Shown here one piece after another: positions 15,796-20,861 of a stretch of DNA of 20,861 nucleotides. A program made the position numbers and the translations under genes. This stretch comes from JBOFLO01 sp051657905. GTDB lineage: Bacteria; Patescibacteriota; Gracilibacteria; UBA1369. Numbering within the stretch: the stretch's first letter is position 1; each line of letters starts with the position of its first letter. The stretch covers positions 1 to 20,861 of the forward strand of contig JBOFLO010000032.1 of NCBI GenBank assembly GCA_051657905.1, in the 5' to 3' direction. The notes under the pieces are model-generated. The model saw nothing but the letters and a program-made list of their open reading frames with translations, did not search any database and had not been told where the DNA came from.

Positions 15796-16146
15796 TTAAG
15801 TTGCTGTTTCTGGGGATTCCGGTTTCTCAATATAAATGAGGTTTTCTGGCTTAATCATCTGTTGTACGGAAATTTGGGCTTCGATGTTTTTAAAGGATTG
15901 AGCTTGGATTATTTTACTGATTAATTCGCGGCTCTGGTCGATTAAACTGTCTTTTTTGATTTGTTCCTGTTTGAGGGAATAACCTTTTTGAGTGGATTGA
16001 CTGCTATTCAATAAATAAACGATACTAACCAATAAAATCATCGAAAAAAGCGTAAAAATCAGCATGTAAATGCTTTTTCTAATTTCCACAGACAAAGGTG
16101 CTTTGCTGGGAATCAATTTGCCGCGTTTTTTGAGAATATCGTCCAT
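15796..16146 (-). CDS. Small bitopic FtsL/DivIC-like protein
   Basis: A 116-residue protein with a basic cytoplasmic N-terminus, one membrane helix (~25-46), a heptad-like coiled-coil segment (~54-92) and a terminal MIKPENLIYIE (97-107). This ends the way FtsL proteins do, where a coiled coil leads to a G/MxxPExxxYI-type segment. FtsL is a bitopic division protein that works with FtsB and FtsQ to activate septal synthesis. The family is weakly conserved, so this assignment rests on architecture and that end motif. Last gene of the rpmH operon; its ATG follows the stop of the SLH-RlpA gene by one base (TAATATG). The neighbouring RlpA domain supports a division role. FtsB/DivIC identity is an alternative. 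Confidence 0.6.
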   Translation of the reverse strand: MDDILKKRGKLIPSKAPLSVEIRKSIYMLIFTLFSMILLVSIVYLLNSSQSTQKGYSLKQEQIKKDSLIDQSRELISKIIQAQSFKNIEAQISVQQMIKPENLIYIEKPESPETAT

Positions 16147-16147
16147 A

Positions 16148-17221
16148 TTAGTTTACAATTTCTACTTCGGTGTTAATTACACCTGTGCCTAAACTGGCTA
16201 ATTCTGCGAAAGCGCCGGTAGTTAAATCGATAATATAGCCATGAACATAGGGTCCACGATCAATTACAGTGGCCACAATGGACTTGCCATTGGCTAGGTT
16301 GGTAACTTTAACCTTAGTGCCGAAAGGGAGGCTTTTATGGGCAGCCTGGTATTCGGACATATTTAATTTTTGGCCGGAGGCAGTATTGCGTCCGTCAAAG
16401 GATTGTCCGTAAAAAGTTGTTTTCCCGAATTCCACATTGGATTGTTCGAATTTGATGATTCGGTAAATAAGTGCGGCGAATTCTCCGCGGTTTAAAGTGG
16501 TGCCGGCGTGCAGATAATTCTGTTTGTCCGGTACGTAGAGGGTTTTTTGTTTGGCCATTTTGGCGATGGGAAAGTACCATTCGTCGCTGTTGACGTCGCT
16601 GTAAATGTCTCCGGTGTCGTCGGGGAAGGGAAGGCCGGATTGCAGGAGAGCCATTTTTAATGCTTCCACTTTGTTGATGGTTTGATCTGGTTTGAATGTT
16701 CCGTCCGGATATCCTTCAACCACTTGATTGTTAAAGGCCTGACAAACGTAATTGTAATACCATTGATCGGCGTAAACGTCCGGGAATTGGCAGTTGTTTG
16801 TGGATTCGTCTTCAGCCGTTTTTAGTGAAGATAGAGGTTTTTCTACTTGAGAATGCTGCTGAAAAAGAAAGGCGCGATTAAGGATTTTCAAAGCTTCAGC
16901 GCGGTTGATGGGTTTATTAGGTTGAAAAGTTCCATCTGGATACCCCTCGATGATTTTATGAGCTTTTAAAAATTTGCTGACTACAAAATAAGGGTTGCCG
17001 CTTTTAACATCTGGAAAATCAGCTATTTCCTCTAAATTGATTACTTGGCTATAATCCGGCTCAGTTGGCTGGTTTTCGGCTGGAGTCTCAGTCAAAATAA
17101 TTTCAGATTCCAGAGGCAAATCAGTTATTTCTGCGGAAATAGTTTGGGCTTGCGCCAAAGAAACTGTGATAAAACACAGTACTAAAATTGCCAATAAATG
17201 GCTTTTATTAAACGAACTCAT
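16148..17221 (-). CDS. SLH-domain protein fused to an RlpA-like double-psi beta-barrel
   Basis: Signal peptide (~1-26, cleaved near AQA-QT), a Glu/Pro-rich linker, then three SLH repeats: FPDV at 69 with GYPDGTFQP and NRAEALKIL; FPDV at 146 with GYPDGTFKP; YSDV at 207 ending LNRGEFAALIY. A C-terminal RlpA/DPBB domain (~266-356) carries TTFYGQSFDGRNTASG, AAHKSLPFGTKVKVTNLANG and IDRGPYVHGYIIDL (D321). RlpA proteins bind glycan strands, and some are septal lytic transglycosylases. Where active RlpA enzymes have Glu and Asp in SGExxD, this protein has Q284 and N287, so cleavage cannot be assumed. C144 and C160 in the second SLH repeat could form a disulfide. It sits one base after jag and one base before the ftsL-like gene. 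Confidence 0.9.
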   Translation of the reverse strand: MSSFNKSHLLAILVLCFITVSLAQAQTISAEITDLPLESEIILTETPAENQPTEPDYSQVINLEEIADFPDVKSGNPYFVVSKFLKAHKIIEGYPDGTFQPNKPINRAEALKILNRAFLFQQHSQVEKPLSSLKTAEDESTNNCQFPDVYADQWYYNYVCQAFNNQVVEGYPDGTFKPDQTINKVEALKMALLQSGLPFPDDTGDIYSDVNSDEWYFPIAKMAKQKTLYVPDKQNYLHAGTTLNRGEFAALIYRIIKFEQSNVEFGKTTFYGQSFDGRNTASGQKLNMSEYQAAHKSLPFGTKVKVTNLANGKSIVATVIDRGPYVHGYIIDLTTGAFAELASLGTGVINTEVEIVN

Positions 17222-17222
17222 A

Positions 17223-17684
17223 TTAGATGATTAATTCTGGTTTGATGACAATATAGCGATAATCGCCTTCACCTTCGCTTTCGGTGATAATATCTTTAAA
17301 TTTATCTTGAGCCAGGTGCAAATGCACTAAGCGGCGGAAATATGGAGACATAACAGGTAAACTTTGAGACGAAGAAAGTCTTCTAACCAATTCAACTTTT
17401 CTTTCTGCCAAATCCAAAACCTTTTCTTCCTGACGACGTCGGTAATTATCGATATCCAATTTAATATCAAAACTATCATCCTGATTTTTTTTCCAAACTA
17501 CTAATTTTAATAAATGCTGAAGAGCGAAAATATTTTCACCGTGATGACCGATCATTAGGTTGGGATGCGAGGTTTCCAGGTTGATCTTGTAAACATTATC
17601 GCGCTTTTCAATGCGTAATTTATTGATCTGACAATTTAGTTTGGACATGAATTCCTCAATAGTTTCATGAATGATATTTTCCAT
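17223..17684 (-). CDS. jag: KH-R3H RNA-binding protein Jag/KhpB, lacking the Jag-N domain
   Basis: A cytoplasmic single-stranded nucleic-acid-binding protein. The KH domain contains LMIGHHGENIFALQHLL with GxxG at G46-G49, followed by KLDIDNYRRRQEE, and the C-terminal R3H domain contains R117-x3-H121 (RRLVHLHL) and TESEGEGDYRYIVIKP. KhpB/EloR partners with KhpA and influences cell elongation in Gram-positive bacteria. At 153 residues it lacks the ~50-residue N-terminal Jag-N domain. Its usual neighbour yidC is 20 bases upstream, the standard order. The SLH-RlpA gene follows after one base, so an RNA-binding protein tied to cell shape shares a transcript with a wall-associated protein. Confidence 0.93.
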   Translation of the reverse strand: MENIIHETIEEFMSKLNCQINKLRIEKRDNVYKINLETSHPNLMIGHHGENIFALQHLLKLVVWKKNQDDSFDIKLDIDNYRRRQEEKVLDLAERKVELVRRLSSSQSLPVMSPYFRRLVHLHLAQDKFKDIITESEGEGDYRYIVIKPELII

Positions 17685-17704
17685 AAATAAAAAGATTAGG
17701 GGTA

Positions 17705-19081
17705 TTAAGCTTTGATAATTGTAATCGGTCCATCATCGTTTCCAGAGTCGTCCGAGGACTTTTTTTCAGGAATTTCATTAATCATTGTGCCATTGGATTT
17801 GCCGGCTTTTCTTTGTTGATTCAATTCTTTGTAATGATCTTTCTTTTCTTTATTTTTAGTTTCATTAATTACGCGAATTTGAGTGCCTTCTTGTTCAACT
17901 TGCTTGTTGATGACGAATTGTTGGGCAATGCCGTACATAGTTGAAACAGCCCAGTAGAGACCTAAACCGGCTGGGGCGGAAGCGGTGAATAGGGCGATCA
18001 TAATTGGCATGATAATAACCATGGTTTTGTTGGCCATCTGCATTTCGGCTGGCATGGCGGAAGCGCTTTTCTTGCTGTTATTAGAGGCTAAACGCAATTG
18101 CAAATATTGCAAGCCACCAACTATAATAGGAAGAATGATGAAATCAATTTTAGTTAAATCCCAAATTCCTAAGAAATTAGTTTGAATTAAACGTAAATCA
18201 AAATTTTGTAATGCGCCGTAAAGTAAGTAAGTATTGTTTGTATCCAAGCCATTTTGAATAACTGAAAAGAGGGCGAGCAAAATTGGCAATTGAATAAGAA
18301 TAGGCAAACAGCTGCCTAATGGATTGGCTTTGTGCTCTTTGTATAAAGCCATAGTTTCCTGAGCGATGCGGGCCTGATCGCCACCGTGCTTTTCTTTTAA
18401 CTCAAGGATTTTAGGTTGAATTTGTTGTAGTTTTTTCTGAGCTTTAAGGGCTTTTTGATTGGGAATTAGTAGAATTGTTCTAATCAAAATAGTCAGCAAA
18501 ATAATTGCTAAACCGAAATTATGACCTGGTGTGATGCTGGCAAAGAAAACCAAGGCATTATAAATAGGTTGGTAAAGTGCAACCGTACCTACCCAGTTGA
18601 AGAAAGATTGTGGGCCGACGCTGAATTGATTGGATTCTAGAGTTTTTTCGGGAGTGGGAAGCAATAATTTGTATTCTCCTAATTGGCCGAAAAGGCTGTG
18701 GTTCCAGCTTTTAAAGCTGATAATATGTTTGGATTTGCTGGGAATGATTAGATCTGATTGGCCAGCGCAATCTATGTTGGCTGTGGCCTGGATATTTTGC
18801 CATTCGCCATTTACTCGGCTTTGAGCCTGCAAAGGAGCTTCGGGACAGGTATTTTTAATAGTTAAATCCTGATCGGAGAAATTTTCGACAGTTACTTGTA
18901 CTATATCATTGAGGCCGTATTCTTTTTTATCGGTGTAGAATTCTATGCCGGTTTTAGTGGAATAATCAGCCGGTTTAGGGGCGAAAAAATAGCTGTAGAC
19001 AAATTGTACAACTAGAAAAATTGCCAGGAAGGTGAAAACCTTGCCAAGCAAGCCTGTACTATTAGTGTTGGTATTACTCAT
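17705..19081 (-). CDS. yidC: Membrane protein insertase YidC with atypical extracytoplasmic domain
   Basis: YidC inserts and folds inner-membrane proteins. Residues ~14-33 form the first helix. The conserved five-helix core spans ~160-395: VALYQPIYNAL, AIILLTILIRTILLIP with the conserved hydrophilic-groove R201, the charged hairpin IQPKILELKEKHGG, NPLGSCLPILIQLPIL, and SAPAGLGLYWAVSTMYGIAQQ. The tail (~396-458) is charged. Residues ~44-155 are not the ~200-residue P1 domain of Gram-negative YidC; they read like a small Ig-type beta sandwich (YGLNDIVQVTVENFSDQDLT, C79 and C105), recalling BsuPI-like domains. The ATG directly follows the rnpA stop (TAAATG). No yidD lies between. Confidence 0.96.
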   Translation of the reverse strand: MSNTNTNSTGLLGKVFTFLAIFLVVQFVYSYFFAPKPADYSTKTGIEFYTDKKEYGLNDIVQVTVENFSDQDLTIKNTCPEAPLQAQSRVNGEWQNIQATANIDCAGQSDLIIPSKSKHIISFKSWNHSLFGQLGEYKLLLPTPEKTLESNQFSVGPQSFFNWVGTVALYQPIYNALVFFASITPGHNFGLAIILLTILIRTILLIPNQKALKAQKKLQQIQPKILELKEKHGGDQARIAQETMALYKEHKANPLGSCLPILIQLPILLALFSVIQNGLDTNNTYLLYGALQNFDLRLIQTNFLGIWDLTKIDFIILPIIVGGLQYLQLRLASNNSKKSASAMPAEMQMANKTMVIIMPIMIALFTASAPAGLGLYWAVSTMYGIAQQFVINKQVEQEGTQIRVINETKNKEKKDHYKELNQQRKAGKSNGTMINEIPEKKSSDDSGNDDGPITIIKA

Positions 19082-19420
19082 TTAAACTGTGGGGAAATAT
19101 TTTTGTAAAGATTCTAAGAGGATTTTTACAATCTGGTCAGTTGGGAGTTTGAGTAGCGGAGGTTTGACTATGATTAAACAATCATATTGATTGGGTAAAT
19201 CCAGGGAATGTAGCCTGATAATCTCGTAGATTTGGCGACGTAGGTGATTGCGATCCACAGCAGAAGCCAGCGTCTTCTTGCTAATGATAACACTGAAACG
19301 ATTGATCTGCACTTTATTAGCAAGCAATTTTATGCCCAAATAACTATTGGAAAAATATTTACCTTTTTTAAGTAAATACTGAACCTTTTGCTTTGAAAGT
19401 CGTTGAGTTTTTTTGAGCAT
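19082..19420 (-). CDS. rnpA: Ribonuclease P protein component
   Basis: The protein subunit that assists RNase P RNA in 5' maturation of tRNAs. At 112 residues it has normal length. The RNA-binding signature is clear: RFSVIISKKTLASAVDRNHL followed by RRQIYEIIR (the RNR motif region), with an N-terminal LKKTQRLSKQKVQYLLKKGK typical of the family. It sits 31 bases after rpmH, the near-universal bacterial order, and its stop codon touches the yidC ATG. No Shine-Dalgarno sequence precedes its ATG. Confidence 0.95.
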   Translation of the reverse strand: MLKKTQRLSKQKVQYLLKKGKYFSNSYLGIKLLANKVQINRFSVIISKKTLASAVDRNHLRRQIYEIIRLHSLDLPNQYDCLIIVKPPLLKLPTDQIVKILLESLQKYFPTV

Positions 19421-19451
19421 GTAAGTTGATCAACGATAGTCGAAAAAATGA

Positions 19452-19589
19452 CTATTTGTCGCTAACTGTAAGTTGTTTTCTGCCCTTGTTTCTGCGAGCA
19501 GCGAGGACTTTTCGTCCGCCTTTAGTCTTCATTCTGCTTCTAAAACCGTGTTCGCGTAAATGTTGTTTTTTCTTGAGTTTGCCTAGCAT
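19452..19589 (-). CDS. rpmH: Ribosomal protein bL34
   Basis: A 45-residue basic protein, too short for ordinary gene finding but unmistakable: REHGFRSRMKTKGGRKVLA then ARRNKGRKQLTVSDK. The N-terminus (MLGKLKKKQH) differs from the usual MKRTFQPS start; there is no other ATG upstream before an in-frame TAA, so this start is likely. It ends in TAG. First gene of the rpmH-rnpA-yidC-jag-(SLH-RlpA)-(ftsL-like) operon, with a strong promoter at 19619-19647 and a ~23-base leader. Codon use is more balanced than in neighbouring genes, fitting a highly expressed gene. Confidence 0.95.
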   Translation of the reverse strand: MLGKLKKKQHLREHGFRSRMKTKGGRKVLAARRNKGRKQLTVSDK

Positions 19590-19618
19590 AATTATAGCTC
19601 TTAATTTTTTGCCCCGAG

Positions 19619-19647
19619 AAGATAATGGTTAATTGCTATTATGTCAA
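19619..19647 (-). promoter_or_regulatory. Strong sigma70-type promoter of the rpmH operon
   Basis: On the minus strand, a perfect TTGACA (19642-19647), a 17-base spacer and TATCTT (19619-19624). The predicted start is near 19612, 23 bases before the rpmH ATG. The -35 box lies two bases from the outer edge of the inverted repeat at 19650-19792, so a factor binding the repeat could affect this promoter. Confidence 0.75.
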
Positions 19648-19649
19648 TG

Positions 19650-19792
19650 ATTAAAACTCTTCTCTTCAAATCCTGGGGGATAATTTTTTTTTGGAAAAAG
19701 GCTCGTTTCAAAGGGGTTTTTGGAGATAGGTACTTTTTATTTTTCCAAAAATAAAATTATCCCCCAGGATTTTAGATATTCAGGGTTTTAAT
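19650..19792. repeat. Large imperfect inverted repeat between divergent genes
   Basis: Arms 19668-19699 and 19740-19772 match over 20 perfect bp (AAATCCTGGGGGATAATTTT and its complement at 19753-19772), one bulged base, then 12 more bp (TTTTTGGAAAAA); the loop is 40 bases. Further out, ATTAAAAC (19650-19657) pairs with GTTTTAAT (19785-19792). No gene ends here, so it is not a normal terminator. Each arm contains TTATCCCCC, 7 of 9 matches to the DnaA box TTATCCACA. No clear target-site duplication flanks it. Possible roles: regulatory site, a small non-autonomous element, or a replication-related site; none is proven. Confidence 0.85.
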
Positions 19793-19910
19793 TTTGGGTA
19801 GGGAAGGGAGGTAGAGGCTTGCTAGTAAATGGAACTTCAGGTAAGCTGGGGGCAGATTTTTGTGGGGTAAAATAAAGATAAATTTAAAAAATAATTAATA
19901 AATAGAGCCA

Positions 19911-20861
19911 ATGTCCAATCAGCTTTTAACACAGTATGATTTTTTGTTTGCAGGAAGCAATGAAGGGGGCTTCGTAGAAAATTATGCTTATGACTTGGGG
20001 GAGGGAAATGAACATGGGGGGAAGATTTTCATTAATATAGATATTCAACAGAATAAAGTTGATGCCGATAAAGTGGCGGAGGTGATTTTTGATTCGATGC
20101 GACGCGGGTTTTTTACTAATTTGGATTCCGATCCTTATGAGAGATTTGAAGATGCTTTGAAGGAAGTAAATAGGGCTTTGAATGCGTTTAGACAGGATAG
20201 AGATGATGATTTTTTGGGGAAATTGAATGTGATTATTGCGGCGATGGTGGGGGAACAGGTGTTTTTAACTCAAGTGGGGGAAGCGGAGGCTTATTTGATT
20301 CGTAAGCGTTTTGCGACAATTATTAGTGATGATTTAGATGAAAGTTCTGATAAGGAAGTATTTACCAATATTGCTTCTGGTGAATTGGAAGCGGGGGATT
20401 TTGTGTTGTTGGCTAGTACTAGATTATTGCGCTATATTTCTAAAACTGATTTAGCTAAGACTGTGCATGGGAATTTGTTGAAGAGTGTGGAAAATATTAA
20501 AGATTTCTTGAAGGGTGAGGTTTTGAATAAAATTGGGATGGTGATGGTGCAGGTGGTGAAATTGGATGGAGAAGAATCTAGAGAAAAAGAGCCTATGGCT
20601 GTGCATCAGCGGGAAGAAGGGTTTTTGGTTTTGGATAAAGAAGAAGAGCTGGATAAAGCGGTGGGAAGAGCTGCCCGTTCAGAGAGTGGGCTTGGTAAGG
20701 CTGGGACAGTTTTAAACACTTTAAAGAAAAATGCTGGGAAATTAGGTGGCGTGGTGAAAAATAAGTTTGCTGAGCTGACTGATAGAGGGGAGGAAGGTGC
20801 CAGACCTGCGCGAACTTCTAATGGTAAAGGCTGGGCATTTTCCAATTGGGGTAAGGATAAG
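19911..20861 (+). CDS. Degenerate PP2C-like (PPM) protein, 3' truncated by window edge
   Basis: The frame is open for 317 codons from the ATG at 19911 to the last base. Residues ~35-215 follow a PPM/PP2C phosphatase layout: KIFINIDIQQNKVDADKVAE with a helical stretch to ~95, then LNVIIAAMVGEQVFLTQVGE (105-124), AEAYLIRKRF, and GDFVLLASTRLLRYIS (162-177). In active PP2C enzymes the last two regions read GDSRAYLxR and LLCSDGL; here they are GEAEAYLIR and LLASTRLL, so metal-binding Asp residues are missing and phosphatase activity is doubtful. After ~220 the sequence is charged and Lys/Gly-rich, like a linker towards a missing C-terminal part. No signal peptide. A phosphoprotein-binding or scaffold role is inference. 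Confidence 0.7.
   Translation, partial: MSNQLLTQYDFLFAGSNEGGFVENYAYDLGEGNEHGGKIFINIDIQQNKVDADKVAEVIFDSMRRGFFTNLDSDPYERFEDALKEVNRALNAFRQDRDDDFLGKLNVIIAAMVGEQVFLTQVGEAEAYLIRKRFATIISDDLDESSDKEVFTNIASGELEAGDFVLLASTRLLRYISKTDLAKTVHGNLLKSVENIKDFLKGEVLNKIGMVMVQVVKLDGEESREKEPMAVHQREEGFLVLDKEEELDKAVGRAARSESGLGKAGTVLNTLKKNAGKLGGVVKNKFAELTDRGEEGARPARTSNGKGWAFSNWGKDK

Larger units (their letters stand above)
19590..19910. other. Gene-free divergent intergenic region
   Basis: 321 bases between rpmH (leftward) and the PP2C-like gene (rightward). It holds the rpmH promoter (19619-19647) and the inverted repeat (19650-19792). From 19793 to 19910 I see only G-rich then A/T-rich sequence, no convincing promoter for the rightward gene (best: TTGCTA, 17 bases, TAAGCT, weak) and no RNA gene. 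Confidence 0.7.

Noticed and set aside
19590..19910. Chromosomal origin (oriC) beside rpmH
   Set aside because: Position next to rpmH and two DnaA-box-like TTATCCCCC sites are suggestive, but the G-rich plus-strand skew continues on both sides, there is no dnaA in view, and no exact TTATCCACA box is present.
1..20861. Alternative genetic code with UGA read as glycine
   Set aside because: Conserved glycines in MraY, YidC, NrnA, Jag and others are all encoded by GGN, and no conserved gene needs read-through of an in-frame TGA.
1..20861. Window as a closed circle joining the last gene to the first
   Set aside because: The two edge frames would join in phase, but the join would leave the FecR domain without its first half and without any membrane segment; phase agreement occurs one time in three by chance.
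1..20861. Mobile elements, CRISPR arrays or toxin-antitoxin genes
   Set aside because: No transposase, integrase, recombinase, repeat-spacer pattern or toxin-antitoxin-like small gene pair was found on either strand.

Overview
The window is bacterial, AT-rich chromosomal DNA with 22 protein-coding genes and one tRNA gene, packed tightly (gaps often 0-30 bases, several overlaps). It most likely comes from a Patescibacteria/CPR genome close to the Peregrinibacteria-Gracilibacteria group. The grounds are the number of secreted S-layer-homology (SLH) proteins, a small three-cysteine ferredoxin, a ComEC without its nuclease domain, start codons that lack Shine-Dalgarno sequences, and only TAA (18) or TAG (3) at the 21 visible stops. 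The lineage is an inference from style. There is no rRNA, and I see no insertion sequence, phage gene, CRISPR array or integron.

Layout. 1-1473 (+): 3' part of a FecR-like/DUF5667-like protein. 1453-5136 (-): envelope operon of an LCP-family protein, D,D-carboxypeptidase and mraY. 5290-6380 (+): single lipoprotein gene with its own promoter and a strong terminator. 6459-7931 (+): comEC. 7888-9034 (-): two tandem membrane-anchored methyltransferases. 9118-12137 (-): ferredoxin, nrnA-like DHH phosphoesterase and a 575-residue relative of class II ribonucleotide reductase that has lost its catalytic cysteines. 12273-13352 (+): SLH protein. 13357-14238 (-): HAD phosphatase. 14320-15650 (+): tandem pair of unknown two-helix membrane proteins. 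15660-15734 (-): tRNA-Glu(UUC). 15796-19589 (-): rpmH, rnpA, yidC, jag/khpB, SLH-RlpA fusion and an ftsL-like gene, all closely spaced behind one good promoter. 19590-19910: gene-free divergent region with a large inverted repeat. 19911 to the end (+): degenerate PP2C-like protein, cut off by the window edge.

How the genes fit together. Most of the window is devoted to the cell envelope and division: lipid I synthesis (MraY), peptidoglycan trimming (carboxypeptidase), attachment of envelope polymers (LCP), S-layer or wall-bound SLH proteins, membrane insertion (YidC), the RNA-binding Jag protein and an FtsL-like division protein. A second theme is nucleotides and nucleic acids: ComEC, NrnA, RNase P and the RNR-like pseudoenzyme.

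The most unusual items are the RNR-like pseudoenzyme (9118-10845), the degenerate PP2C protein (19911 onward), the tandem unknown membrane proteins, the YidC with an atypical outer domain, and the inverted repeat at 19650-19792.
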